This document shows, piece after piece, positions 6,071-15,436 of a stretch of DNA of 64,000 nt. The DNA lies in contig SVGC01000009.1 in NCBI GenBank assembly GCA_015056495.1, positions 1 through 64,000 of the forward strand, in the 5' to 3' direction. Both the position numbers and the translations under genes were made by a program. Origin of the DNA: Butyrivibrio sp. (GTDB taxonomy: Bacteria; Bacillota; Clostridia; Lachnospirales; Lachnospiraceae). The first letter of the stretch is position 1, and each line of letters starts with the position of its first letter. The notes under the pieces are model-generated. The model did not search any database. It had not been told where the DNA came from and saw only the letters and a program-made list of their open reading frames with translations.

Positions 6071-8755
6071 TCAGTTATTAGAATTGTCGCCACCTGCTTT
6101 TTTACTTACAAACATAAGAGGTGCCAGTGACAACATCATCATTATTGTAATAGGATTTGAAAACTGGAACAACCACTCTGAGATACCGGCAATAGCAAAG
6201 CCAAGCATCAGTACAAATGGCAGTGCTTCAACTTTTTGATCATTATGTTTTCTTATCCTGATAAATCCAGAAATCAGTATAGTCAAAATCCAGAAAATAA
6301 ACAATATGCCTACAGGTATTCCATGGTCATAGGCTACCTGAATGTAGATATTATGAGCATGAACTGCAATCTCGCCACTTTCAAGCTCAGCACCCATCTC
6401 ATCATGTCCGGTCATGTTCAGCTCTTTAATATATGATCTGAATATATCAAAACGTCCATTTGATGCCTCTTCAAGGGCAGACTCTTCTTCCTCCGCCGTT
6501 TCTTCTGAAACTTCTGATGCCTCTGCCAGAAGTACTGACAGTGTTGATTTTGGAATTGTGAGCGATGCAATATCTTCGCTAGTGCTGACTATAGCATTTT
6601 CAACATTGAAAGCATCATCTTTATCCATCTGCGTTGCTGCATTTGCCAGATTCATACTATTTGTTTCAATAGTACCATCATATCTGGCACTGTCTACAGG
6701 CACTCCATTTTCAAGATACAGTGGATTACCATCTGAATCATAATTGTACTTATCCTCAGGATAATCATAGTCCTGCTCATCAAGCCCTAATATCTTACTG
6801 CCAAACAAACCGACATATCGCTCAATGCACATGAGCTCTGTATTATCCCAGTTAACGCCACCATTTATCATCGGTGATTTATCTTCAACCAGGTAAAAAT
6901 ATGGTCTTGCAACCATTACAGGTATTGTTCTCTGAAGAGTAAACATAGCCGGGAACACTATTATTACTGCACTCAAGATAACCAACAAGTTCTTGAAGGC
7001 ATTTTTCCATGTGCTCATAATGATCCATACTATGAATGATGTTACAAATATTGCAAGAAAAGCTGTTCTTGATAATGTAAAGAGCACGTATGCACTTACA
7101 ACACCAAGGAATGTCCACTCTTTCCAGATGAATGCACATTTATTCTTAAAGCTCAGCTCTTTATCCACGCGATTTAACTTAAGCAGGAGGAGAACTATAG
7201 CCATTACTTCCATTGCTGTCAGGTACTCTGCTGTAACTGTAACGGTGTGGAAAACAAGAGCAAATCTTGCTTCTCTAAAGGCCTGCATGTACCTGAATAA
7301 CAGTGAATAGATCACGCATGAGATAAAGTTCAGCATCATGCCACAGACAAGGATACTGCTAAATTCTTTTTTCTCTTTCCAGGCATTGAATCTTACATAA
7401 AATGCTGTAAATACAAGAGCGAGCACAACTCCCCACCATCTTGTATTACGCATAATCATGAGGCAGACAAAAAATACCAGTGTCACGACTCCGGCAAAGG
7501 AAATAGTATTGATTCCTTTAACTACTTTTTTATTAAGTCTTGCTGCAACTCTTTTGACCATAATACTAATAAAATTGATTAGTATAATGCCAGTGAGAAT
7601 TGCAATTATTATTGCATAGCAAAGTGCAGGATTTTGAAGCTCATACTCTTTCTCAGTCTCAGCCAGAGCATGCTGTACATAGTAATATCTTCCGTATATT
7701 ACAGCGATGATCATATAAACAAAGTTGTATACATTAAATAGTTCCTTGTATGAAAAAGTAAGTATTATAACGCATAACAGTGCGATCAGCTCTTTTCTCT
7801 CTGCCAGTGTCTGGTAAATCGTGTAAAGAGCATTCATATACTCAATTCCAAAGCCAATTGCACAAGAGATTGCAATGATCATCAGACAATTCTTCACATT
7901 AAGGTGTATAAACTTATTATCAGTGATAGCAAAACTATATCTGTGATTAATGGCAAAAAGAGTTATAGCTGTTGCAATCACAACTCCAAGCTCATAAAAC
8001 AATATCTCTACCAGTCGCAGATCAAACAGCTTCATTGGATAGATCATGATCATCAAGGCAAATGCTGCAACAATCACTATAGGATTCAGTGTAAACTTAA
8101 AGGCTCTTGCCTGTGTGATTAATTTATCCTTTAATAAATTTTTCTTATATAAAAAACTGAATATCAGCATAAGAACAAGCGCTGCTGCTGCAATAAGTCC
8201 CATGATCTTAACTGAATCTGTCTTACTGAGAGGCACGCTGTAATTGTATTTGGCTGCCAGGTGAAGTCCACCAACAGTAGTGTCGTGATATAACAGGTCT
8301 CCTACATATGCAGGCTCTGCCGGAACATCTTCGTATGCTACTTTAAAAGTAGATTTATTTCCCAAAAGAAGCAGCGTGTATGTCTCTCCAACTTCCAAAT
8401 CCACCTTCAAGGGAATAGATACATAACCGTTTACCTCATCAACACCCAAATCAACATAGGTATAGAATATCAGCTCCATGTTCTGGTTGTAGAGGTTGGC
8501 TGTCATATACCTGCCTGCATCGAGGCTTGTAACATACACATCAATGGAACCAATCCTGTCATACTGAGCCACAAATCTCTGTACCACATCGATCGTATCA
8601 TTGACTTCACCAGATTCTCCGGCAATAGTACCACCGCCTGTGCTGGTAATAGTTGTATTCCAAACTCTAAGCGGAAATACTGATATGATTGCTATTACAG
8701 CAAGGATCAATATAACTGCCTTGATGGCATTACTTTTATAAATAACTTTTCGCAT
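6071..8755 (-). CDS. O-antigen ligase/polymerase-like membrane protein
   Basis: An 894-residue polytopic protein. After one N-terminal anchor, about 130 residues form an extracytoplasmic beta-rich domain (residues 40-165). Then come around 12 membrane helices and a very large outer loop (about 625-795) holding the acidic run SEETAEEEESALEEAS. The loop ends with HAHNIYIQVAYDHG, the histidine motif of the WaaL/PglL/Wzy_C family that joins lipid-linked glycans to an acceptor or to one another. GGAG lies 8 bases before the ATG. It may polymerise the glycan or ligate it to a lipid or protein; motif and length do not decide between these. It is much longer than the family's usual 400-450 residues. 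Confidence 0.85.
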   Translation of the reverse strand: MRKVIYKSNAIKAVILILAVIAIISVFPLRVWNTTITSTGGGTIAGESGEVNDTIDVVQRFVAQYDRIGSIDVYVTSLDAGRYMTANLYNQNMELIFYTYVDLGVDEVNGYVSIPLKVDLEVGETYTLLLLGNKSTFKVAYEDVPAEPAYVGDLLYHDTTVGGLHLAAKYNYSVPLSKTDSVKIMGLIAAAALVLMLIFSFLYKKNLLKDKLITQARAFKFTLNPIVIVAAFALMIMIYPMKLFDLRLVEILFYELGVVIATAITLFAINHRYSFAITDNKFIHLNVKNCLMIIAISCAIGFGIEYMNALYTIYQTLAERKELIALLCVIILTFSYKELFNVYNFVYMIIAVIYGRYYYVQHALAETEKEYELQNPALCYAIIIAILTGIILINFISIMVKRVAARLNKKVVKGINTISFAGVVTLVFFVCLMIMRNTRWWGVVLALVFTAFYVRFNAWKEKKEFSSILVCGMMLNFISCVIYSLLFRYMQAFREARFALVFHTVTVTAEYLTAMEVMAIVLLLLKLNRVDKELSFKNKCAFIWKEWTFLGVVSAYVLFTLSRTAFLAIFVTSFIVWIIMSTWKNAFKNLLVILSAVIIVFPAMFTLQRTIPVMVARPYFYLVEDKSPMINGGVNWDNTELMCIERYVGLFGSKILGLDEQDYDYPEDKYNYDSDGNPLYLENGVPVDSARYDGTIETNSMNLANAATQMDKDDAFNVENAIVSTSEDIASLTIPKSTLSVLLAEASEVSEETAEEEESALEEASNGRFDIFRSYIKELNMTGHDEMGAELESGEIAVHAHNIYIQVAYDHGIPVGILFIFWILTILISGFIRIRKHNDQKVEALPFVLMLGFAIAGISEWLFQFSNPITIMMMLSLAPLMFVSKKAGGDNSNN

Positions 8756-8847
8756 ACTACATTCTCCAGATTCATTACATTCTAACGAACAGTTTTATTC
8801 ATATAGATTTTGGTCATTTCATTCCAAAAATCCTGAAAACAAGCCAT

Positions 8848-10473
8848 TTATGGATTGCTACGCTGCAGGGCTTGTTTTCCTCTTGCATCTATCATTAAGA
8901 GTAGTGGTAGTCCAAACCACAAATATACTGCATATCTCACAAGATAAGTCGGTCCAAGTAAAACTGTAAGCCATACTAACAGCATAAGCAAAAGTGGCGT
9001 ACAAGCCTTTAGTCTCCTATTTCTGGCATAATAACAAGCCACATACATATACAACCAAAAGTAAAAGGCTGGTGAAAACAGTAGAGATACTACCGGCATA
9101 TTCTGCTGAAATCTCTCTATAGATAATTTTCTATAAAAAGCGTCAATGACAGGAATAAAGCTGTGCCTCTCTCCGGGAAGCTCCACTTCATAAGCAAAAT
9201 ACGAGCTGTCTGTATATGTAAAAGTAAACATAGTATTTCCCTGATACACATTGATCACAGCTCCGGGATACCACATTCCGTAGGAGGTCATAAACCAGGC
9301 GTTAATGTATGTGACCGGATATTTTCTAAAAAGCTTGAGCCACAGTCTCCAAAAGCTTGCTGAATCCGCTGCATAGGCTTCATTATCAAACTGACTCTTT
9401 AATAAGTCTGAAACTCTTGGTGTATAAAGCGAAAGGGCATCCTCAGACAAGTATTTAGTTAGTACAGCCATATCCTCGTCTGTGAATTCTTCACTATTGT
9501 ACGTGTACGCCCTTGCAATCTGCTGGATTGGCACAGTGAGCATCTCCTGATTTTCACTATCATCTGCATGAAGCAGACTGCTCATAGCAGCTGACAGTAC
9601 CATGTATACAAGTACCGGTGCAATAAACATCACAACAAGCTTTTTTAAATTCTTTTTATAAATGATCAGCATGAATGGAATCATTACAAGATATGCGTAG
9701 AAACCATTATGTCTAAAGAGCATCATAAGCGCTGCTGACAGCACAAAGCAGATTTTTGTGCGTCTGCTACTTGTAAATGCTTCAAGATCATCCTGAAGCT
9801 GAAACAAAAATGCAATGGTAAGAACTAAAAACGCTGAAAAAAGGCCATCCTTGCAGGAACACAGCACATACATCACTACAGTAGGAAAAAATCCAAAAAA
9901 CATAGTAAAGATCACTAATACCGACTTCCTGACCTCTTTTCTTCTAAGGTATGTAAGTAAACCGGCAAAAATAGCATCTACAACTACCATCTGAAATACG
10001 ATGTACAAAGCTATCCCAGCATTATAGCTGCCTGTAAGCTTATGTCCAAATGCCACCGCTCCACCCAATAGCAGTACATGAAGCAGCGGATGATGGGTAG
10101 TAAAAACTCTTGTAAGTACTTCATTTACTTCATCCTGGGCATCATAACAGAAAAAGCCAGGAAAAACCGCAAGTAAAACTGGGATCTGACATAAAATGAG
10201 GATCAACCAGATCCTCTTAAAAAATTTAGTATCCGAATATGACCAATGTTGTCTTATATGAAAACTGTTCTGAACTTTTTTCTTATCTAGCAGCTTATAT
10301 GATATGGTGACTAAAGTTCCTATTATCACTGACAGTATCAGCCACATGATAAATGCTCTGACATTTGTCAGTTCAAGATGATCGTATTTTTCAAGCTGAT
10401 ATCCCCAGATAATAGCAAGGCTCAATAATGTTCCATATAGAAAAGGAACCGCCATCAATTTTTCTTTTTTCAT
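8848..10473 (-). CDS. DUF6020-like polytopic membrane protein
   Basis: A 541-residue integral membrane protein with about 12 helices. The segment FPGFFCYDAQDEVNEVLTR followed by FTTHHPLLHVLLLGG (about residues 107-140) is the hallmark of the DUF6020 group, whose fold resembles GT-C transferases that use lipid-phosphate sugars and have an acidic first outer loop. AGGGAGA lies 4 bases before the ATG. It follows the GtrB-like gene by 37 bases, the usual context for an enzyme that takes its sugar from an undecaprenyl-phosphate donor. The sugar and acceptor are unknown, and the transferase role is inference. Confidence 0.75.
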   Translation of the reverse strand: MKKEKLMAVPFLYGTLLSLAIIWGYQLEKYDHLELTNVRAFIMWLILSVIIGTLVTISYKLLDKKKVQNSFHIRQHWSYSDTKFFKRIWLILILCQIPVLLAVFPGFFCYDAQDEVNEVLTRVFTTHHPLLHVLLLGGAVAFGHKLTGSYNAGIALYIVFQMVVVDAIFAGLLTYLRRKEVRKSVLVIFTMFFGFFPTVVMYVLCSCKDGLFSAFLVLTIAFLFQLQDDLEAFTSSRRTKICFVLSAALMMLFRHNGFYAYLVMIPFMLIIYKKNLKKLVVMFIAPVLVYMVLSAAMSSLLHADDSENQEMLTVPIQQIARAYTYNSEEFTDEDMAVLTKYLSEDALSLYTPRVSDLLKSQFDNEAYAADSASFWRLWLKLFRKYPVTYINAWFMTSYGMWYPGAVINVYQGNTMFTFTYTDSSYFAYEVELPGERHSFIPVIDAFYRKLSIERFQQNMPVVSLLFSPAFYFWLYMYVACYYARNRRLKACTPLLLMLLVWLTVLLGPTYLVRYAVYLWFGLPLLLMIDARGKQALQRSNP

Positions 10474-10510
10474 AGGGTCTCCCTAAAATATTACTCTGAC
10501 AAGCCCTCAA

Positions 10511-11461
10511 TCAAACATTTTTCTCTTCAGGATCTGCTGAAACTGCATCTCTGATAACATACTGCGGATTCTCATTGATAGAAATATAAGTCCTGCCTAT
10601 GTACTCTCCAGCCATTCCCAACATCAGCATGGTCATACCACCAAAAAAGATGATAGCAGCCATAAGGGCACTGAATCCTGCCGGAATGTCAGGAAGCACA
10701 AGTCTCTTGATAATGGTATAAATACCATAAATAAATCCGATAAAAGCAAAGACACAGCCCATGACCGTAGCTATTCTCAGCGGCTTAATACTAAATGCGG
10801 TAAATCCATTTACCCACAATCCAAGGAGTTTTGCAAAGTTATATCCACTGGTCCCGATTTCTCTGCTTCTATGATTAACATCAACATTTACTATATTTTT
10901 GGTAGTACGAAGTACAAGGCCAATTACATATGGATATGAACCTTTGTATTTGATCATTTCATCTACTACAAATCTTCTAACAGCAAAATAACTTGAAACA
11001 TAGAGCTTTTTAGGCTTTCCAAGCATCACTTCTGTCATCCACTCATTCATGGCTGTTCCGAAGTTACGAAATGCTGAATGCTTTTTATTATCGTATTTTG
11101 CATAGACTGCATCAGCTCCATCTTCAATAGCTCTGATAAGTTTAGTAGCTTCATTAGCAGGGGTCTGTCCATCATCATCAAGACAGATGATGATATCTCC
11201 TGTAACATTATTAAGACCTGCCATAAGAGCTGCATGCTGTCCAAAGTTTTTGGCAAAATTAAAGCCTCTGACTTCTTTATGGTTCTTAACTATCTCACAG
11301 ATTTTCCCCCAGGTATTGTCTGGAGAACCATCATTTACCAGTACTACCTCATAAGTATAGTTCTGTAAAAAAGACATTGTCTCTTCTATCTCTGTAATTA
11401 CTGATTCTATTGTCTTTTCCGATCTATAACACGGAATCACATAGCTTATTTTCTTCTGCAT
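10511..11461 (-). CDS. GtrB/DPM1-like polyprenyl-phosphate glycosyltransferase (GT2)
   Basis: A 316-residue GT2 enzyme that makes undecaprenyl-phosphate sugar on the cytoplasmic face. The catalytic domain opens with ISYVIPCYRSEKTIE, has the nucleotide-metal motif ICLDDDGQTPANE (about residue 95) and two C-terminal helices (about 230-290) that anchor it. A GtrA-like flippase at 20.5 kb and several GT-C-like proteins in the window are likely partners. AAAGG lies 9 bases before the ATG. The sugar is unknown. Confidence 0.9.
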   Translation of the reverse strand: MQKKISYVIPCYRSEKTIESVITEIEETMSFLQNYTYEVVLVNDGSPDNTWGKICEIVKNHKEVRGFNFAKNFGQHAALMAGLNNVTGDIIICLDDDGQTPANEATKLIRAIEDGADAVYAKYDNKKHSAFRNFGTAMNEWMTEVMLGKPKKLYVSSYFAVRRFVVDEMIKYKGSYPYVIGLVLRTTKNIVNVDVNHRSREIGTSGYNFAKLLGLWVNGFTAFSIKPLRIATVMGCVFAFIGFIYGIYTIIKRLVLPDIPAGFSALMAAIIFFGGMTMLMLGMAGEYIGRTYISINENPQYVIRDAVSADPEEKNV

Positions 11462-11578
11462 ATGACTAATGCCTTTCCTGATTAACTATATATTTCTTAC
11501 CTAAAAGTTATCTAAAATATGAAAACTACCATTTTGCTCTATTGACCGTTTTTCTTTATAAATCATTTGATGCTGCAA

Positions 11579-12103
11579 TTACAATTGCACTTCCATGAGT
11601 ATCATATCTTTTACCTCACCGTCACTACATCTGACAGCCGGAAGGTCCTGCATCTTCTTAAAGCCTGCATGCTCGTAACTGCGCCATGCAGCAGTATTGT
11701 CATTAAAAACTCTGAGTATGATGTGCTTAAGGCCAAGGTTATCTCTTGCTACTTTCAGAGCAAGCTCAGCTGTTTCATTGCCATAGCCCTTTCCAAGTGC
11801 ATCATCCTCACCTATAAATATACCATATTCCGCTTCTTTTTTGACATTATCAATATCTCTGTAATATATGCTTCCAACCGGACGGCCATTATCACTCAGG
11901 TCACATATGATCATCTGATACACGTCACCTTTTTTGACATGATTCTCGATCCAGCCCTTATGTGTCTCTGGAGTGAAGGTCTCACGGTATATGAAATTGT
12001 TTCTAACTCTAGGATTATTGCGCCATCTGACTATCAGATCCGTGTCATCCTCTGTCATAAGACGCAGTGCGACCTTAGAGCCTTGAATCAAGTATTCATC
12101 CAT
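11579..12103 (-). CDS. GNAT acetyltransferase, candidate PseH
   Basis: A 174-residue GNAT-fold N-acetyltransferase of the RimJ/SpeG/PseH type: MTEDDTDLIVRWRNNPRVRN, acetyl-CoA site EDDALGKGYGNETAELALK and C-terminal VFNDNTAAWRSYEHAGF. The ATG at 12103 is one base past the stop of the nucleotidyltransferase, so the genes are translationally coupled; an upstream in-frame GTG-type start would overlap that gene and is less likely. In the pseudaminic acid pathway PseH acetylates the 4-amino group after PseB and PseC, both in this operon, and no other PseH candidate occurs in the window. The PseH assignment is inference. Confidence 0.8.
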   Translation of the reverse strand: MDEYLIQGSKVALRLMTEDDTDLIVRWRNNPRVRNNFIYRETFTPETHKGWIENHVKKGDVYQMIICDLSDNGRPVGSIYYRDIDNVKKEAEYGIFIGEDDALGKGYGNETAELALKVARDNLGLKHIILRVFNDNTAAWRSYEHAGFKKMQDLPAVRCSDGEVKDMILMEVQL

Positions 12104-12104
12104 A

Positions 12105-12860
12105 TTATTTAAAATACTCCTGCACTTTCTCATAACTCTCAAGATCACCGATATCGAATCGATGTCCCTGCGAGCCATCTTCTTTTACCATTTTCCAGGC
12201 ATACATTGTAGTCTGGCCAGAAAGCCATGCCGCATAGCTACCAGGAGCGTCGTATCCACAGCCCTTATCAATAGCTTCCTCAATTCTCTTGATATCTCTT
12301 CCAAAGTAAAAATAAAATGGAGGAACAGCAAGATTTCCCTTTGGAGTCTGAGGTTTTTCCTCATAGCTGGTAATCTTACATTCATCATCTATCGTGATGA
12401 TTGCTGTTTTCTGCTGCTTTTTTAGCTCATTTTCTTCATGGCATGTAATACAGGAAGTACCTTTTTTTACTGCAAAATCAATGAAATCAGATAGACTAAA
12501 GTCAATGACATTATCTCCTGCCACTACCAGATATCCTTCATTATCATCTATTTCAGAGCCGATGCTATCAAGTGCAAACTGGATATCCTTAACAGCACCA
12601 AGTCTATGATCATTGTCTGTAGAGCCGTCGTCTACTACTTTGATAGTCATAGCATAATCCTGCTCCTCTGCCCATTTTTCAAAATGCTCTACAAATTTAT
12701 GGTTACTTACAACTATTGTCTCAGTTACCTTATCCCCAACTGTATCTAATATCCAATTAAGTATTGGTTTATCAGCCACTTTAAGTAGAGGCTTAGGGAA
12801 ATTCTCTGTTAAAGGATATAATCTTGTTGCATACCCTGCTGCCAACACTATACATTTCAT
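12105..12860 (-). CDS. Sugar-phosphate nucleotidyltransferase
   Basis: A 251-residue NTP-transferase that activates a sugar 1-phosphate to an NDP-sugar. It begins MKCIVLAAGYATRLYPLTEN with the GxG/R nucleotide loop, then FPKPLLKVADKPI (catalytic Lys), VVAGDNVIDF (metal Asp) and a C-terminal FDIGDLESYEKV. ATGA overlap with the upstream kinase gene couples their translation. The pair resembles salvage modules where a GHMP kinase makes the sugar 1-phosphate and this enzyme activates it. RmlA and MurU are relatives; the nucleotide and sugar are undefined. Confidence 0.88.
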   Translation of the reverse strand: MKCIVLAAGYATRLYPLTENFPKPLLKVADKPILNWILDTVGDKVTETIVVSNHKFVEHFEKWAEEQDYAMTIKVVDDGSTDNDHRLGAVKDIQFALDSIGSEIDDNEGYLVVAGDNVIDFSLSDFIDFAVKKGTSCITCHEENELKKQQKTAIITIDDECKITSYEEKPQTPKGNLAVPPFYFYFGRDIKRIEEAIDKGCGYDAPGSYAAWLSGQTTMYAWKMVKEDGSQGHRFDIGDLESYEKVQEYFK

Positions 12861-14065
12861 AATATTACTCGCTCCCTCTGCATAGCCATTACACCATCAG
12901 CACTTTTGCAAAAAGCACTCATGTACTTTCCTTCAAGCTCCGGGTATTCCTTTAGATATGCTTCTCTTACGTTCTGTTCTATTTCTTCTCTCTTGGCGGG
13001 ATCTATCAACGCCATACAACAGCCTTTAAATCCTGCACCGGAAAATCTGCCTCCGTAAATACCTGGGGTCTTGCGCATGATCCAGTATAGACTTATAAGC
13101 TCCGGGCATCCGCACTCATAAAGTTTGATGGAACTCTGACCGCTCTCAAACATAAGCTTGCCATATTTGACAAGATTTCCTTCTTCCCAAGCTTTGGCAC
13201 CTTCCTGAGCTCTTCTTATCTCGCTGTAAAAATGGTCTGTTCGCTTGCAAAAAATCTCTGGAAGTCTATCTCTATAGCTTACATATACATCATAAGGGAC
13301 CTGTCGGAGTCTTGTATTGGACATCTTGTCGTATTCCATACCCGCATAGGCCATAAGGTAATAGGCACTGGCCTTGCACTCATCAACTCTCAGATTGTAT
13401 TTACTGTTAGCCAGACTTCTCTCAAGACCACTGAAAAATATTGCTATTTCATAATCCGGCATATTTTCAGATTGTTTTATATGCCTATATTCATTGCTTT
13501 CACAATCAAGATAGAGCAGAGAATCTTTTTCACACAGAACTTCGCAGCTCTGATCCAATATGCCACAATTAACTCCTACGTACAGATTCTCTGTACGCTT
13601 GGCAAAACGAATATATTCCTGCGCCTCAAGTTCAATGTTGTTAACAGCGCACAGAGCCTGTAAAAAGCATATGGTCACTGCTGCAGAAGATGACAACCCG
13701 CCAATAGGAAGTGAGCCTTCAATAACGCCGCATACGCCATATTTTAACGGATATTCCTCTCCCAGCATCTTGGCTGCGCCTCTCAGGTAATCTGCCCAGT
13801 CTCCAACCTTTTCATCCTGCACTTCTCTGACATGAAACTGTACACGATTCGGAAAGTCCATGGACTGAACTTCTACTACGCCGTTCTGCTTTCTACCATA
13901 AGCCATGTGGATACCTCTATCAATAGCCATACCATTGATGATACCACCTTGATGATCAATATGAGCACCCAATGGAGATATCCTGTATGGGCAAAAAGCT
14001 ATCGCATCAGGCTCTCGCTGATATGTAGAGTAGAATCTATCTATACAATTCAATTTATTAAACAT
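12857..14065 (-). CDS. Galactokinase-family GHMP kinase, galacturonokinase-like
   Basis: A 402-residue anomeric sugar kinase. The substrate motif is YRISPLGAHIDHQGG (residues about 25-40) instead of the bacterial GalK form GRVNLIGEHTDYNGG, and it closely recalls plant galacturonokinase. The ATP loop is GGLSSSAAVTI (about 130) and the C-terminal GHMP motif is YGGRFSGAGFKGC. The ATG at 14065 is chosen for GGGGGA 4 bases upstream; a TTG 7 codons earlier lacks a site. It follows pseC by 24 bases and overlaps the nucleotidyltransferase by ATGA. A role in making a uronate or related sugar 1-phosphate is inferred from motif resemblance recalled from memory. Confidence 0.82.
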   Translation of the reverse strand: MFNKLNCIDRFYSTYQREPDAIAFCPYRISPLGAHIDHQGGIINGMAIDRGIHMAYGRKQNGVVEVQSMDFPNRVQFHVREVQDEKVGDWADYLRGAAKMLGEEYPLKYGVCGVIEGSLPIGGLSSSAAVTICFLQALCAVNNIELEAQEYIRFAKRTENLYVGVNCGILDQSCEVLCEKDSLLYLDCESNEYRHIKQSENMPDYEIAIFFSGLERSLANSKYNLRVDECKASAYYLMAYAGMEYDKMSNTRLRQVPYDVYVSYRDRLPEIFCKRTDHFYSEIRRAQEGAKAWEEGNLVKYGKLMFESGQSSIKLYECGCPELISLYWIMRKTPGIYGGRFSGAGFKGCCMALIDPAKREEIEQNVREAYLKEYPELEGKYMSAFCKSADGVMAMQRERVIL

Positions 14066-14089
14066 ATATCCCCCAATGATCCCCAATAA

Positions 14090-15283
14090 TTATTTCGCGT
14101 AGTACTCGCAGAGCTTAGTAACTGCAGCTATTACATCATCTACATCCTGATCTGACATTCCTGCATAGAGAGGAATAGACATCATCTCATCATAGAGCTT
14201 CTCAGCATTTGGACATAATCCCTTCTTGTAACCGTGCTGCTGATAATACTGCAGATAATAAACAGGTATATAGTTAACATTACAGATAATGTTCTCAGCT
14301 GCAAGAGCTTCAAAGAACTGTTTTCTGTCTATCTTTAATGTTTCAGGCTTGATTCTTAAAATATAAAGGTGTCTTGTAGTATCAGACTCTGTAATCTCTT
14401 TCTGGACAAATAACTGAGGTAATTTGCCAAAGGCCTCATCATATTTCTTACAGATATCCTGCTTACGTTTCTTAAATTCAGCAAGCTTATCAAGCTGGCT
14501 GCTGATAAGAGCTGCCTGCATGTCAGTAATACGATAGTTAGGTGCAAGGTCTACCATCTCATAGTACCATGGTCCCTCTGAGCCATGTGCCATAAGTGAT
14601 TCATCTCTTGTAATTCCATGTGTGCGGTATAAAAGGAGCTTTTTATATAGATCTTCATTGCTTGTAACTACTGCTCCTCCTTCACCGCCAGTAATAGTCT
14701 TGATAGCATGGAAGCTCAGCTCTGTCATATCTGCAAAAGAGCCGACTGGCTTGCCATCATAGAGAGTACCTATAGAATGAGCTGCATCCTCAATAAGGAT
14801 CAGACCATACTTATCGCAGATTTCTCTGATCTTGGCTATCTCTACGACCTGTCCTGTGTAGTCTACAGGGATTACAGCCTTTGTTTTATCAGTTATCTTT
14901 TTCTCAATTTCAGCAGGATCAATCTGATATGTCTCAGGGTTGATATCTGCAAAAACAGGTGTAGCACCGCAATACAGCGCACAGTTGGCGCTGGCTGCAA
15001 ATGTTATAGGTGTAGTGATAACTTCATCACCAGGTCCTATGCCTGCTGCCATACATGCGATATGAAGAGCTGCTGTTCCATTACTGCAGGCTACTGCATA
15101 TTTCGCTCCAGTTACTTCACAGAGTTTTTTCTCCATCTCTGTAATAGCTGGTCCACAGGTAAGGAAATCGCTCTTTAATACATCTACTACTGCCTGAATA
15201 TCTTTTTCATCGATGCTCTGATGTGAATAGTGTATTTTGGTACTTCTAACAGGTGTTCCACCTTCTATTGCTGGTTTATTCAT
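14090..15283 (-). CDS. pseC: PseC: PLP aminotransferase of pseudaminic acid synthesis
   Basis: A 397-residue DegT/DnrJ/EryC1/StrS aminotransferase. The start MNKPAIEGGTPVR is preceded by GGAG at 6 bases; a TGGAG-overlapping ATG 4 codons upstream is less likely. GTAALHIACMAAGIGPGDEV and ITTPITFAASANCALYCGA are PseC-like, and SFHAIKTITGGEGGA holds the PLP lysine. PseC puts the 4-amino group on the 4-keto sugar made by PseB. It lies 153 bases after pseB in the same direction with a hairpin between them. The family is certain; the specific role rests on sequence style and the pseB neighbour. Confidence 0.9.
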   Translation of the reverse strand: MNKPAIEGGTPVRSTKIHYSHQSIDEKDIQAVVDVLKSDFLTCGPAITEMEKKLCEVTGAKYAVACSNGTAALHIACMAAGIGPGDEVITTPITFAASANCALYCGATPVFADINPETYQIDPAEIEKKITDKTKAVIPVDYTGQVVEIAKIREICDKYGLILIEDAAHSIGTLYDGKPVGSFADMTELSFHAIKTITGGEGGAVVTSNEDLYKKLLLYRTHGITRDESLMAHGSEGPWYYEMVDLAPNYRITDMQAALISSQLDKLAEFKKRKQDICKKYDEAFGKLPQLFVQKEITESDTTRHLYILRIKPETLKIDRKQFFEALAAENIICNVNYIPVYYLQYYQQHGYKKGLCPNAEKLYDEMMSIPLYAGMSDQDVDDVIAAVTKLCEYYAK

Positions 15284-15399
15284 AATATTCTCCATTTCAA
15301 CTAATCAATTTTATATTACAATTAAAGCATGTTGTGCTGAAGATGCTTTTAAATTCATTGCCTGAAATTATTTTTTACATGCCGCTAATATATGCGATA

Positions 15400-15425
15400 A
15401 GGGATAGATGCAAGCACCTATCCCT
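15400..15425 (-). other. Hairpin between pseB and pseC
   Basis: AGGGATAG (15400-15407) pairs with CTATCCCT (15418-15425) over a 10-base loop, 12 bases past the pseB stop. No U tract follows on the minus strand, so it may be a weak terminator or an mRNA stability or processing element that sets pseB above pseC. Confidence 0.5.
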
Positions 15426-15436
15426 CTAACTTCTAA

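Noticed and set aside
11567-12112. Plus-strand frame of 181 residues opposite the GNAT gene
   Set aside because: It is the antisense of a clear GNAT with conserved motifs, and its product matches no known pattern.
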